A stretch of DNA of 64,000 nucleotides from Brevundimonas sp. Root608 (GCF_001427825.1 NZ_LMGT01000001.1:550063-614062); one strand, 5' to 3'. Positions 43,219 through 53,005 are shown, counted from the first letter of the stretch. Notes: generated by a model not told the origin, from the letters alone. Program-made: numbers and translations.

Positions 43219-44457
43219 CTAGAGACCGACCGTCTCCGGCACGGCCAGCAGGGCCCGCTCGACCAGCGCCGGCGCGCCCCATTCGCGGGCCGTCTCCATG
43301 GCCTCGGCCAGCATCAGGCCGACCGCGCGCGGCTCGACGCCCATCAGGCGGCCCCGGGCCATGGCCAGCCGCGCCATGCCGATCTGGTCGGCGGCCCAGT
43401 CGAGAGGTTGAGACTCCCGGGCGGCGAGGCGCTGGCGGACGATCGTCTCCAGCCCGAACAGGGCGGCGACGTCGCCGGCGTCCTCGGCCATGTTGGTCGC
43501 CGCCGCCAGCCGTCGCTCGCGCGCCAGGGCGCCCAGGACCAGACCCGGTTCGCGAGTCAGGGTCTCGGCCTGTGTGAGCGGCAGCAGCGGGGTGTCGCCC
43601 GGGCTCTGAACCAGCTGTACGGCGACCCAGTCCAGCGGACTGTGGTCCGGCGTGAACTGGTCCGCGGCGGCCCGGAACAGGGCCTGGCCCTGCTCGACCG
43701 CGGCGTCGTTGCGGGCCAGCCGGGCCAGGGCCATCAGGCCGGCGCCGGCGAGCGCCAGGGCGCGGGCGCGGGTCAGGGGGCGGTAGTCAGGCGAGGCGGT
43801 CTCGACCAGCACCCGCAGGTCGCGGCCGGCCTGATCCAGCAACCGGCCGTCGCGTCGCGCCACCCCGGCCTCCAGCGACAGCGCCGCGCGCTCCAGCCTC
43901 AGTTCGTCGCCCATGGTCCGGGGCAGCCCGCGGGAGCCGTGCACCGCGGCGTCCAGCAGGGCCGCGGCGTCCAGCATGACCGAGGGCTGTCCCGACAGCC
44001 GCGCCCGGCGCGCGGTCAGACGGGCGTGCAGCGCGGCCGCCGCCGATTGGGTGGCGGGGCGTTCCGCGGCCAGGGACTGAACATCCGCCAGCGCCGCCGT
44101 CAGCTTCTCCGGCCCGCCGAACAGGTCGAAGCGCAACAGGTGAATTTCGCCCGATTCGACGGCCGCGGCCGCCGTCTGGTCCGGCGTCGTCGTATGCCGT
44201 GCGGCGTCGGAAGCGGCGGAGGCCGCGCGGTCGAGGCTGCTCTTGCGACCGGTGCGGCGCGCGTGCTCGCGCCACAGGGCCGAGGCGCGCATCCAGCCGG
44301 CGAAGGGACGGGCGCTGGAGACCCGGCCGGCGTCGATGGTCTCGCGTCGGGCCTCGGCCTCGACCAGGTCCGCGCCGATCAGCTCCAGCCAGCCGAGGTC
44401 GTCGCTCTCGCGCGCATTTTCGAACAGCTTTCTCAAATCCCGGCCGAATTCGAACAT
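43219..44457 (-). CDS. alpha-helical (TPR-like) protein, unknown function
   Basis: 412 residues starting MFEFGRDLRKLFENARESDD; the 48 upstream codons of the open frame have poor coding character. The protein is almost wholly Ala/Leu/Arg-rich helices of TPR-like spacing (e.g. LTRARALALAGAGLMALARL). No signal peptide, membrane segment or catalytic motif was seen. It may be a cytoplasmic scaffold. Convergent with cysQ; no operon partner. Confidence 0.65.
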   Translation of the reverse strand: MFEFGRDLRKLFENARESDDLGWLELIGADLVEAEARRETIDAGRVSSARPFAGWMRASALWREHARRTGRKSSLDRAASAASDAARHTTTPDQTAAAAVESGEIHLLRFDLFGGPEKLTAALADVQSLAAERPATQSAAAALHARLTARRARLSGQPSVMLDAAALLDAAVHGSRGLPRTMGDELRLERAALSLEAGVARRDGRLLDQAGRDLRVLVETASPDYRPLTRARALALAGAGLMALARLARNDAAVEQGQALFRAAADQFTPDHSPLDWVAVQLVQSPGDTPLLPLTQAETLTREPGLVLGALARERRLAAATNMAEDAGDVAALFGLETIVRQRLAARESQPLDWAADQIGMARLAMARGRLMGVEPRAVGLMLAEAMETAREWGAPALVERALLAVPETVGL

Positions 44458-44639
44458 GGGTTCAGACGCTCCGTCGTCCCGCTTCGGGACCAAACAGGCG
44501 TCCCGGGGCTGCAGGGTGCAAACGCAGCGCCGCGCCGGGAGTTCGACCGTGCGCTGAAAGTCTGTCCGAACGGTCGCCGTCTGTTCGATCTGCCCGATCA
44601 AGCCATGCCTCCCGGACCGGTGGCCGGGCTGACCGCTGG

Positions 44640-45896
44640 TCAGTCGCGCCCATACCGGCGGAACCGCGCCTGGGCCGTGTAGACCCGATGGTCGGTGGGG
44701 TCGGCCTCCAACGCGCGGCGCAGGAAATCCCGCGCCAGATCCCGCTGCCGCGTCCGCTCGGCCTCGTTCGCCGCGGCCTCCCCGCGCTCCGTGGCGAGAT
44801 CCGCCATCAGGAGAAGGCCCTCGACGTTGTCCGCCTGGCGTTCGAGCGCGCGAGTCAGGGCTGTTTCGGCGGCGGCCTCGTCTCCCCAGCGCTTTTCCGC
44901 GCGGCCCAGGGCGACCAGGGCCAGGGGATCGTCAGGGAAACGGGCCGCGGCCGCCTGGAGTGTTCCCAGAAGCGCGGGGCCGTCGAGCTGTTCGGGATCC
45001 CACGAGCGGGCGTTGATCGCCGGCAGAATGACCGCATCGGCCGCGGGCGACAGGGTCGTCACCGTGATGACGGGACTGATCGGGGGGATGTCCAGCTTTG
45101 TGTAGGAAAGACGCCCGCGCACATGGGCCCGAAGCTGGGCCGTCAGCTGCTCGGGCGTCATGGCGTAGATCGCCTGCCAGGCCTCGACGGGGTCCCGGCC
45201 GCCGTTCACCGCGGCGACATAGGCGGAGAGGTTTCGTATCCGCCCCGTGTCGGACAGCAGCCAGTGGGTCAGGGCCCAGGACTGGGCGTAGTACATGTTC
45301 ATGCCCGTCTGGCTGTCGATCGCGAGAGGGCTGTCGGCCCGCAGCACGGCGTCCATCGGCAGCCAGCGGTTCTGCTGCAGGGCGTACAGCCGCCCCCGGT
45401 CAGGCAGGCCGAAGGACGCCTCGCCGCCCTCGGTGACCGTCGCGGTGGCGAAATACTCGGCGAAGCCCTCGCGGAACCATCCCGGATACCGGGCGTCGCC
45501 GGCCCTCGCCATGACGTGATGGCTGTATTCGTGGAGCAGGATGTCGTCGCTTTCGCCGCGCACCAGCACGGCGAAGACGTCGATGTCGCTGGAGGAATAG
45601 TAGCCGGCGATCCCGGGCGGAAGGCCCGGAACGGCCACGCGAAGCGCCCGGCCGTCGCCCACCAGATAGACCGGCAGCCTGCGAGCCTCGGTCGCGCGCC
45701 CGGCGCCGAAGCGGGCCGTCAGGAGCGCATCGAACCGCTCGAGCCTGGCCGTGTAGTCGCGCAGCGACCGTTCCGAGCCGTCGCTGTAGACGACGAAATG
45801 CTCGCTTTGGGCGCGACGCCATTCGGCGAGGGCGGTCGTCGGCGCCAGGGCGCTCAGCGACAGGGCGAGCAGAAGGCAACGGACAACTGGACGCAA
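44640..45896 (-). CDS. exported HExxH metallopeptidase-like protein with TPR-like tail (copy A)
   Basis: 418 residues from TTG at 45896, chosen because GGGGGGAG lies seven bases upstream; the frame is open 11 more codons. Signal peptide VVRCLLLALSLSALAPTTALA. The zinc motif HEYSHH is at about 122-127, with a downstream Glu in WFREGFAEYF (about 141-149), as in DUF1570/MA-like gluzincins. The C-terminal third is TPR-like (LVALGRAEKRWGDEAAAETA). A paralogue of the same layout lies beyond prfC at 47939-49462. Substrate unknown. Confidence 0.78.
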   Translation of the reverse strand: MRPVVRCLLLALSLSALAPTTALAEWRRAQSEHFVVYSDGSERSLRDYTARLERFDALLTARFGAGRATEARRLPVYLVGDGRALRVAVPGLPPGIAGYYSSSDIDVFAVLVRGESDDILLHEYSHHVMARAGDARYPGWFREGFAEYFATATVTEGGEASFGLPDRGRLYALQQNRWLPMDAVLRADSPLAIDSQTGMNMYYAQSWALTHWLLSDTGRIRNLSAYVAAVNGGRDPVEAWQAIYAMTPEQLTAQLRAHVRGRLSYTKLDIPPISPVITVTTLSPAADAVILPAINARSWDPEQLDGPALLGTLQAAAARFPDDPLALVALGRAEKRWGDEAAAETALTRALERQADNVEGLLLMADLATERGEAAANEAERTRQRDLARDFLRRALEADPTDHRVYTAQARFRRYGRD

Positions 45897-45995
45897 AACG
45901 GAACTCCCCCCGGAACGTCCGTCACCCAAGCCTGTTTTGGGGCATGCGGTCCAGCCTCAGCTTGACTGAACCCACAGGCGCGTGAGCCTGCGGGC

Positions 45996-47627
45996 CTAGC
46001 CGCGTTCCTTCGTCTTGGTGAAGGCCACGACGGGGAAGCGTTCCATGACGTAGCCGGTCTCCCAGCTCGACTTGGCCAGGAAGACCGGGTCGTCGTCGAT
46101 GTCGCGGGCCATCTGGCCGCGGTATTTGCCCATGAAGTCCTCGACGTCGGCCTTGGTCCCGCCGATCCAGCGGGCCTCGGCCCAGGGCGAGGGCTCGAAG
46201 ATGACTTCGAGCCCGTATTCCTCGCCCAGCCGGTCGGCCATGACCTCGAACTGCAGCTGGCCGACGGCGCCGACGATGAAGTCGGAGCCCATCTCGGGCC
46301 GGAACAGCTGGGTCACGCCCTCCTCGGCCAGGCCGTCCAGCGCCTTCTTCAGGTGTTTGGCCTTGAGCGGATCCTTGACCCGCACGCGCTGGAGGATTTC
46401 GGGGGCGAAGTTCGGCAGGCCGGCGAAGCGGATCAGGCCGCTCTCGGACAGGCTGTCGCCGACGCGCAGGACGCCGTGGTTGGGGATGCCGATGACGTCG
46501 CCGGCATAGGCGTCCTCGGCCAGCTCGCGGTCCGAGGCGAAGAACATGATGGGGGCGTTCACGCTCAGCTGCTTGCCGGTGTTCTGGACCTTCAGCTTCA
46601 TGCCGCGCTGGAACCTGCCCGAGGCCATGCGGAACATGGCGATGCGGTCGCGGTGGTTGGGGTCCATGTTGGCCTGGACCTTGAAGACGAAGCCGGTGAC
46701 CTCGGGCTCGCCGGGCGCGACCGTCAGGGGGACCGGTTCGGCGGCGTTGCGGGTTCCGGCCGGGGCGGCCTTGTGCGCCTTCATCACCTTGGGCGGCGGG
46801 GCCCATTCGCCGATGGCGGCCAGCAGTTCGTCGATGCCGAAATGGCGCAGGGCCGAGCCCCACAGCACCGGCGTCATATGCCCTTCGAGGAAGGACTGGC
46901 GGTCGAAGGCCGGATAGCCGCCCTCGACCAGCTCCTGCGCCTCCAGCAGGGCCTCATGCTCGCCAGCCTCGAAATATTGCGCGGCTTCGGCCAGCGGCAG
47001 GGCGTCTGGGTGGGGCACGTCCTCAGCCGAGCCGGCGGGCTTGCGGGCGTAGGGCTGGAACTTTCCGGTGCCCATCTCGACCATGCCGCGCAGGCGGTTT
47101 CCGCTCTGCGCCGGCCACCAGATCGGCGCCGGATCGAGTTGCAGGCGCGAGGCGATCTCGTCCAGCAGGGCCATCGGGTCCTGGGCCTCCCGGTCCAGCT
47201 TGTTGATGAAGGTGATGATCGGGATGTCGCGCAGGCGGCAGACCTCGAACAGCTTCAGCGTCTGCGGCTCGATGCCCTTGGCGGCGTCCAGCACCATGAT
47301 GGCGCAGTCGGCCGCAGTCAGGGTGCGGTAGGTGTCTTCCGAGAAGTCCTCGTGCCCGGGCGTATCGAGCAGGTTGAACATCTTGCCGTCGTGCTCGAAC
47401 GTCATGACCGAGGCCGAGACGGAGATGCCGCGTTCCTTCTCGATCTTCATCCAGTCGGACTGGGTGCGCCGGTTCTCGCCGCGCGCGCGCACGGCCCCGG
47501 CCGCGCGGATGGCCCCGCCGGCCAGCAGGATGTGCTCGGTCAGCGTGGTCTTGCCGGCGTCGGGGTGCGCGATGATGGCGAAGGTCCTGCGGCGCAGGGC
47601 CTCCTGTTCGAGAGGGAGTTTCGACAT
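45996..47627 (-). CDS. prfC: peptide chain release factor 3
   Basis: 543 residues, full length. GTPase motifs: G1 AHPDAGKTTLTEHIL, G2 region ERGISVSASVM, G3 LLDTPGHEDFSEDTYRTL, G4 FINKLDREAQDP, then domains II and III with FVFKVQANMDPNHRDRIAF-like segment and AVGQLQFEVM. RF3 recycles RF1/RF2 from the ribosome after peptide release and uses GTP. It lies between two HExxH paralogues with no evident functional link. A weak hairpin (CCCACAGGC / GCCTGCGGG) at 45971-45995 abuts the stop. Confidence 0.96.
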   Translation of the reverse strand: MSKLPLEQEALRRRTFAIIAHPDAGKTTLTEHILLAGGAIRAAGAVRARGENRRTQSDWMKIEKERGISVSASVMTFEHDGKMFNLLDTPGHEDFSEDTYRTLTAADCAIMVLDAAKGIEPQTLKLFEVCRLRDIPIITFINKLDREAQDPMALLDEIASRLQLDPAPIWWPAQSGNRLRGMVEMGTGKFQPYARKPAGSAEDVPHPDALPLAEAAQYFEAGEHEALLEAQELVEGGYPAFDRQSFLEGHMTPVLWGSALRHFGIDELLAAIGEWAPPPKVMKAHKAAPAGTRNAAEPVPLTVAPGEPEVTGFVFKVQANMDPNHRDRIAMFRMASGRFQRGMKLKVQNTGKQLSVNAPIMFFASDRELAEDAYAGDVIGIPNHGVLRVGDSLSESGLIRFAGLPNFAPEILQRVRVKDPLKAKHLKKALDGLAEEGVTQLFRPEMGSDFIVGAVGQLQFEVMADRLGEEYGLEVIFEPSPWAEARWIGGTKADVEDFMGKYRGQMARDIDDDPVFLAKSSWETGYVMERFPVVAFTKTKERG

Positions 47628-47787
47628 GTTCGATCCGTTGGGCGGCGGGACGTAGCGCGGACCGGGCCGAAAGTCACTCGCCGGCGAATAACCCCTCGCC
47701 GGACAGGGCTTTTGGAGTCATCGTCCGTTCCGGCGAGACGACCCGGTCACGCAATCGGGCGCCGCCTTTGGAAACGAAGGAACGGCC

Positions 47788-47922
47788 ATGGCCCCGAACC
47801 CCTCCGTGGATCCGCCGCCGCACCACGACGGACCGCATCCCGCCCTTTCACTGATTGTCGGCTTCGGCGTGATCGTCCTGGGCGCGACCCTCGTGCACAT
47901 CGTCTTCAACGTGCTGGTCTGA
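47788..47922 (+). CDS. small single-helix membrane protein, 44 residues
   Basis: ATG with GAAGGA about six bases upstream. Pro/His-rich N-terminus (MAPNPSVDPPPHHDGPHP) and one strongly hydrophobic helix (LIVGFGVIVLGATLVHIVF) running to the end. A typical small inner-membrane protein; no family recognised. It lies alone in the gap between prfC and copy B of the HExxH gene, ending 16 bases from the latter's stop (convergent). Confidence 0.6.
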   Translation: MAPNPSVDPPPHHDGPHPALSLIVGFGVIVLGATLVHIVFNVLV

Positions 47923-47938
47923 CGGCAGGCGCGTCGTC

Positions 47939-49462
47939 TCAACTGCCTTGCGGCGCAGGGTCCTCATCGACCGAATCCGCCGCCGCGTCTTCCGCCCGGG
48001 CTTCGGCCTCGCTGAGGCCGCGCGCCTCGTTCAGCAACGTCTGGGCCGCCTTGGCGTCATCGCCCCCGTGCGGGTCGTTGGCCAGGACCTCGATGGTCCG
48101 GATGGCGTCCTCCCGGCGTCCGGCGGCCAGATAGGTGCGGGCCATGTCGATGCGCGCCTTGTCCAGCTGGGGGGCCAGCTGCAGCGCCAATTCGCGGGTC
48201 AGGATGTCGTTTTCGCTGGGGTAGCCGGGGCTGCCTTCGCGCGTCTCGGCCAGCAGCATGAAGGTGCGGTAGTCGGCGTCGTCCAGTTCGAACGCCCGGC
48301 CCAGCAATCTCTGCGCCTCGGCCTTCAGGGGGCGGACCTCCGCCCCGTCCTGGGCGGCGCGTTCGAGCAGCGACCTGGCCAGATACTGGTGACCCTCGAC
48401 GTGGTCGGGGTGGGCGGCGATCAGCCGCCTGAGCACCGCTTCGCCGGCGTCGCGGTCGCCCAGATGCATTTCGGCGTGCCCGAGGGCCAGCATGGCGGCG
48501 GCGTCGCCGGGATGACGCGCCGACAGACGGCGAACCTCGGCAAGGGTCGAGTCGCTGTGCGACGTCGGCACGCCGGTCAGTCGTTGGGTCATGAGCAGAA
48601 AATCGCCCGACGAGGCCGGAAGCGGAGTCACCGTCACCTGGGCGCGCGGAAAGAAGTTCTGGATTTCGACGTAGGGTATCCGACCCATGTAGTCGCGCAG
48701 TTCCCTACGCAGCTCGGCGTTTGTCATGCCGGTCGCCCGGGGCATGGCCTCGATCGCGTTTCCGCCGGCGCCGACGTCCAGAAGATAGGCCCGCAGCTGA
48801 TTGAAGCGCGCGTCATTGCCCATGAACCAGTGGGTCATCAGCCAGGCGAGCGGATAGTAGGTCGCGTTCCGCCGCCGGACCTCGCCGGAGCGCTTGGCCA
48901 GCAGGTCGTTCATCGAGATCCAGGTGGCGCCCCGAAGCCACGATCCGCGGGCCGCGTTGGGTTTTCCGATCAGGATCCGCGTCTCGTTGATGTCCGCGGT
49001 CATGAAATATTCCGCGAAACCTTCGATGAACCACGCCGGATAGGCGAACGGCACGTTCTGCATCATGAAATGGTGCGCGTACTCGTGCAGCAGCACGTCG
49101 TCGCCCATGCCGCCGCGGAGGGCCACGGCGAAGATGTCCTCTTCGCGCGCGGCGTAGAAGCCCGCGACCGTGTCGCCGATCGCGGGCGACACCCGACGCA
49201 GGCCGGCGGAATCGACCAGATAGATCGGCAGCTTGCGCGGCGGAACGTCGTCGATGGGCAGACCCATCTTCCAGCGCAGCAGCCGGTCGAACGTCTCCAG
49301 CTTTTCGGTATAGGCGATCAACTGGCGCGGGTTGCCGTCGCCATAGACGATGAAGCGCTCGCTCTCGGCCTTCAGCCATTCGGCCCGGGCCGGCGAGACG
49401 CCGATCAGAGTCAGTGCAAAGGCGGCCAGGACCATCGCCCCGACCCGATTCATGAAGCGCAT
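47939..49462 (-). CDS. exported HExxH metallopeptidase-like protein with TPR-like tail (copy B)
   Basis: 507 residues. Signal peptide (VGAMVLAAFALTLIGVSPARA), then EWLKAESERFIVYGDGNPRQL, collinear with EWRRAQSEHFVVYSDGSERSL of copy A. Zinc motif HEYAHH at about 126-131 and FIEGFAEYF downstream. TPR-like repeats from about 310 (MLALGHAEMHLGDRDAGEAVL; LARTYLAAGRREDAIRTIEV-like) and an acidic Ala-rich end. It is longer than copy A through extra TPR-like units. Function unknown; the TPR part may bind substrate or partner. Confidence 0.8.
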   Translation of the reverse strand: MRFMNRVGAMVLAAFALTLIGVSPARAEWLKAESERFIVYGDGNPRQLIAYTEKLETFDRLLRWKMGLPIDDVPPRKLPIYLVDSAGLRRVSPAIGDTVAGFYAAREEDIFAVALRGGMGDDVLLHEYAHHFMMQNVPFAYPAWFIEGFAEYFMTADINETRILIGKPNAARGSWLRGATWISMNDLLAKRSGEVRRRNATYYPLAWLMTHWFMGNDARFNQLRAYLLDVGAGGNAIEAMPRATGMTNAELRRELRDYMGRIPYVEIQNFFPRAQVTVTPLPASSGDFLLMTQRLTGVPTSHSDSTLAEVRRLSARHPGDAAAMLALGHAEMHLGDRDAGEAVLRRLIAAHPDHVEGHQYLARSLLERAAQDGAEVRPLKAEAQRLLGRAFELDDADYRTFMLLAETREGSPGYPSENDILTRELALQLAPQLDKARIDMARTYLAAGRREDAIRTIEVLANDPHGGDDAKAAQTLLNEARGLSEAEARAEDAAADSVDEDPAPQGS

Positions 49463-49539
49463 GCCGACTCCCCGACTGGAACGGTCACACTATCCAGCCC
49501 CGCCGATGCTGTCCAAGGTTGTGCGGGGATAATTCTCGA

Positions 49540-49920
49540 TCAGGCGGCGAGGCGCATCCACACGGCCTTGTCGGCGGCGACGGCGTCCAGCTTGCCCTTC
49601 GAGGCGCGTGTCTTGAGCTGGCGCATGATGGCGGCGGGCAGGGCGCAGAACTGCGGCTCGACCAGCGCGGGATCACAACCGGCGGCCGGCGCCGCGAACA
49701 GGGCGGCGTTGACCTCGGGCGACCGGTCGTGGATCAGCCAGGCCAGACGGCGGGCGCGCTGCGGATCGTTCTGATGCATCAGAGGATCCTCGGCGAACAG
49801 TTCGCAGCCCAGCTCCAGAACATAGTCCAGACCCAGGTTCTCGAACCGGCGCGCGTCGCCGGGCGTGACCGGGGAGGCCTCGTCCAGATCGAACACGACG
49901 TCGTTGAGAAGAAAGAGCAT
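49540..49920 (-). CDS. uncharacterised 126-residue protein
   Basis: Start MLFLLNDVVFDLDEA at 49920 (a TTG three codons upstream is the alternative). Cytoplasmic, no membrane segment. Recognisable segments are a helical LGLDYVLELGCELFAEDP and LAWLIHDRSPEVNAALF; no known catalytic motif. The codon usage and reading are coherent to a clean stop. Close relatives are probably restricted to this family of bacteria. No operon partner. Confidence 0.65.
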   Translation of the reverse strand: MLFLLNDVVFDLDEASPVTPGDARRFENLGLDYVLELGCELFAEDPLMHQNDPQRARRLAWLIHDRSPEVNAALFAAPAAGCDPALVEPQFCALPAAIMRQLKTRASKGKLDAVAADKAVWMRLAA

Positions 49921-50070
49921 CGACAACACCCACCATCGCCGGGCTCGTTTCCCGGCCCGTTGAAGATGACCCTAGGCCAGGGCGCTTGCGGTTCCGTTCC
50001 CGAACGCGGTTAAGTATTTCGCACCGGCGGCGGCGGCGTTAACCTCGCGGTTTCCATGCCGACGTCCGGA

Positions 50071-50400
50071 TCAGACCGCCACCTTCTCGGTGATGAAGTG
50101 GCGCCCCTCGCGGTCCTCGATCTCGACCACCCAGATGTCGGGATCGTAGCCGGCCTGGCGCTGGATGTAGGCGTCGAGCTCGCTTTCGAACTCGCTCTCC
50201 ACCGGCTGCATCCACAGACGTTCGCCGTCGGGGCCGAAAGCCTCACTATAGAGTCTGGCGCGGCGGGTGGAGGTGTCGAACGCCTTGACGATGACCGTCC
50301 CCGCCCGCGCGTCGCCCTTGCGCGCGACCGTGGCGAAGGCCCCCGCCAGTTCGGCGCGGCGGATCAGGGCGGACACCCACAGGTCGCTGGACAGAAGCAT
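50071..50400 (-). CDS. DUF1491 family protein
   Basis: 109 residues. Full DUF1491 pattern: LSSDLWVSALIRRAELAGAF at the start, VARKGDARAGTVIVKA, ARLYSEAFGPDGERLW, and the end DIWVVEIEDREGRHF. The family is confined mostly to Alphaproteobacteria and has no known function. Divergent from the next secreted-protein gene. Confidence 0.85.
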   Translation of the reverse strand: MLLSSDLWVSALIRRAELAGAFATVARKGDARAGTVIVKAFDTSTRRARLYSEAFGPDGERLWMQPVESEFESELDAYIQRQAGYDPDIWVVEIEDREGRHFITEKVAV

Positions 50401-50435
50401 TTTGATAACCGTGCCCGGAAACCGTACCGGAACGC

Positions 50436-51317
50436 ATGGCGCGTAGACTGCGCCTCATGAGGATAGGCCAGACCGCCCTGAAGACCAAAGCCGCCCTGCT
50501 CGCGGCGGCCGTCCTGTGCCTGCCCGACCCGGCGCGGGCGGGACCGGCCGACACCTATTACGAACGGGCCTTCATGGTCGCCGCCGACCAGCGCTGCGGC
50601 CTCTTCGAGGCGCGCATCGACGCCGCGCTCGGGGCTGCGGCGGCCCAGGCCCGGGGCGCGGCCCTGCGGTCGGGCGCGGCCGAGGCCGACCTCAGCGCCA
50701 CCGCGGCCCGCGCCCGGTCACGGGCCCACGCCGTATCCTGTCAGGACCCGCAACTGGCGACGGCGCGGAGCCGCGTCGACGACGCCTTCTCGGGCTGGCT
50801 TCGGACGCCGCGCATGAGCTTCCCCGGTGAGCGTGGCGACTGGACCGCCAACCGAATGCGTTCCGCCGGCCCCGGCTGGCGACTGAAACAGACCTCGGTG
50901 GTCGGCGCCTCTCCCGTCGCCTTCGGCTATGCCGGGCAGGGGGACGCCCAGGATATGGTCGCCGTGGTCAGCTTCGTCGGTCGCTCACGCCCCAACGCCG
51001 CGCGGATCGTGCTGCGCGACCCGACGAGGGTTCCGCGCGCCTGGCTGGCCGGAGAGGGGCTTGTCCCTGCGTCCTCACGCGCCAGCCTGTGGGCGGCGGG
51101 CGTCGCGCCGGCCGAGCGCGAACTGCTGGCTGAAGGCCGCCGCGCCGGCGAGGTCTGGCGCTTCCCCGCCTCGACCGCCGCCGCACTGGAACGGCTGGAT
51201 CCCCGCGAGACGTTCGCCATTGAATTCCACTTCCGGGACGGCAGCGTCGCGACGGCGAAATTCGAGGCCGGCGATTTCGCCGCCGGCCGGGCCTTTCTGG
51301 CGATGGGTCTGATCTAG
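50436..51317 (+). CDS. exported protein of unknown function
   Basis: 293 residues (286 if the second Met at 50457 is used). Signal peptide with h-region AALLAAAVLCLPDPARA. An Ala-rich helical N-terminal part (about 35-110) with two cysteines (QRCGLF, VSCQDP), then a beta-rich C-terminal half with FAIEFHFRDGSVATAKFEAGDF. No family recognised. Its end is two bases from the stop of the convergent histidine kinase gene. Confidence 0.65.
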   Translation: MARRLRLMRIGQTALKTKAALLAAAVLCLPDPARAGPADTYYERAFMVAADQRCGLFEARIDAALGAAAAQARGAALRSGAAEADLSATAARARSRAHAVSCQDPQLATARSRVDDAFSGWLRTPRMSFPGERGDWTANRMRSAGPGWRLKQTSVVGASPVAFGYAGQGDAQDMVAVVSFVGRSRPNAARIVLRDPTRVPRAWLAGEGLVPASSRASLWAAGVAPAERELLAEGRRAGEVWRFPASTAAALERLDPRETFAIEFHFRDGSVATAKFEAGDFAAGRAFLAMGLI

Positions 51318-51319
51318 GG

Positions 51320-53005
51320 TCACACCCCGTTTTTCATCGGCATCGGGATGATCTCGGCCCCGCCTTCCGGAGCGGGTGCGCGGGCGACAAGCGCCACAGG
51401 CAAACGGACCGTCACCGCCGTGCCTTCGCCCAGGGTGCTGTCGATGCTCATCCGACCGCCGTGCAGTTCGGCGAAGGCGCGGACCAGCGCCAGACCCAGG
51501 CCGGTGCCCTGACGGCGCTGCTCGATCTCGCCGGCCTGTTCGAACGGGCGGCCCAGACGGCGCACGTCCTCGGGCGCGATGCCCACGCCCGTGTCGGCCA
51601 CCACGACCTCGAGATAGGGGCCGATGGCCTCGACCGTGACCGTGATCGTCCCGCCTGGAGGGGTGAATTTCACCGCATTGGACAGCAGGTTCAGCGTGAT
51701 CTGTTTCAGCGCCCGCCGGTCGGCCGAGACCTCGACAGGATCGCCGGGCAGGACGCTGGACAGGCTGACGCCCTTGTCGTCGGCATTGACCCGGACCAGG
51801 GCCATGGCCGCGGACACCGTCTCGCGGGCGTCGAACCGCTCCAGCGTCAGGGTGTAGCGTTCGGCCTCGATCTTGGCGACGTCCAGCAGGTCGTTGATCA
51901 GGTCCAGCAGGTGACCGCCGGCCTGGTGGATATTGTCGGCGTACTCCCCGTAGCGGTCGGGCAGGGGACCGAAGATGCGCTGGCGCATGATGTCCGAGAA
52001 GCCCAGCACGGCGTTCAGCGGCGTGCGCAGTTCGTGGCTCATATTGGCCAGGAAGCGGGTCTTGCCGGCCTCGCGCGCCTCGGCCTCGTTACGGGCGGTC
52101 TCCAGACCCAGTTCACGGGCGTACTGGGCGGTGGCGTCGAACACCTGGGCCACGAGCCGCGCGCCCGCGGCGTCGTCGAGCCGGCGGACGATCATCTGCG
52201 CGCGGCGATCAAGGGCCAGACGAGGCGCGAACACGACCACGCCCTCCTGCCCGCCCATGGCCCGTTCCATGGCCCCGAGCAGGCGGGGGCGATCGGGCGC
52301 GTGCACCGCCGCGACCAGGCCGCTCTCGAACAGCGGATCCACCGGCAGATAGACGGGCGGCGCGCCATAGGCGGCGACGACCCGGCCCGACGGCTCGAGG
52401 ATCAGCATCAGGCCGGGCTGGGCCGCCAGCAGGGTTTCGATCCGGGCGGCGTCGGCCTCGGCCGTCTCCAGCCGTCGCTCGCGCTGCCGCCAGGACAGGC
52501 GCACGGCCAGCGCCGCGGCGCCCGCCGTCAGCAGGGCCGAAATGGCCGCCAGCGCGGGCAGATGAGGGCCCGGTCCGCCCCACCAGGCCGACAGCAATCC
52601 GGCCACGGCGGCGAGGCCGACGGCCAGCGCGCCGGCCTGGACCGGCCGGGGACCTCCCAGGGCGATGCCCGCCGCCAGCGGCAGGAAGACAAAGCCGGTC
52701 AGGGGGCCGGTCAGGCCGCCGGACAGGGCGGCCGACAGGAAGGCCGCCAGCCCCCATACGCCCAGCAGCATCATCCGTTCGCCCGCGCCGTCGCGCCGCA
52801 GCAGGCCCAGGCCCGTCAGGCCGGGTATCACCATGGCGAGCACGCCGTAGAAGACCGGGCCGTCGACCCCGCCGATCCATCGTCCGCCCAGCGCGAGCAG
52901 GGCGGCGGCCACGGCCCAGCCGGCATGCCACGCGGCCAGCGCGGGGCGATCGCCCGGGTCAGGGGGCGCGGCAGGTCCGGGATCGGGGCGGGCGGACTGG
53001 ATCAA
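51320..53005 (-). CDS. membrane sensor histidine kinase, DivJ/PleC-like
   Basis: 561 residues. About five or six membrane helices in the first 175 residues (no periplasmic domain), a PAS-like region (about 195-300), HisKA with the acceptor in FLANMSHELRTPLNAVLGFS, and HATPase boxes NLLSNAVKFTPPGG, DTGVGIAPEDV, GTGLGLALV. The run FGPLPDRYGEYADNIHQAGG and the multi-helix N-terminus resemble DivJ, the kinase of DivK in Caulobacter; PleC is the nearest alternative. If so, it acts upstream of CckA. Divergent from sufE. Confidence 0.88.
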   Translation of the reverse strand: MIQSARPDPGPAAPPDPGDRPALAAWHAGWAVAAALLALGGRWIGGVDGPVFYGVLAMVIPGLTGLGLLRRDGAGERMMLLGVWGLAAFLSAALSGGLTGPLTGFVFLPLAAGIALGGPRPVQAGALAVGLAAVAGLLSAWWGGPGPHLPALAAISALLTAGAAALAVRLSWRQRERRLETAEADAARIETLLAAQPGLMLILEPSGRVVAAYGAPPVYLPVDPLFESGLVAAVHAPDRPRLLGAMERAMGGQEGVVVFAPRLALDRRAQMIVRRLDDAAGARLVAQVFDATAQYARELGLETARNEAEAREAGKTRFLANMSHELRTPLNAVLGFSDIMRQRIFGPLPDRYGEYADNIHQAGGHLLDLINDLLDVAKIEAERYTLTLERFDARETVSAAMALVRVNADDKGVSLSSVLPGDPVEVSADRRALKQITLNLLSNAVKFTPPGGTITVTVEAIGPYLEVVVADTGVGIAPEDVRRLGRPFEQAGEIEQRRQGTGLGLALVRAFAELHGGRMSIDSTLGEGTAVTVRLPVALVARAPAPEGGAEIIPMPMKNGV

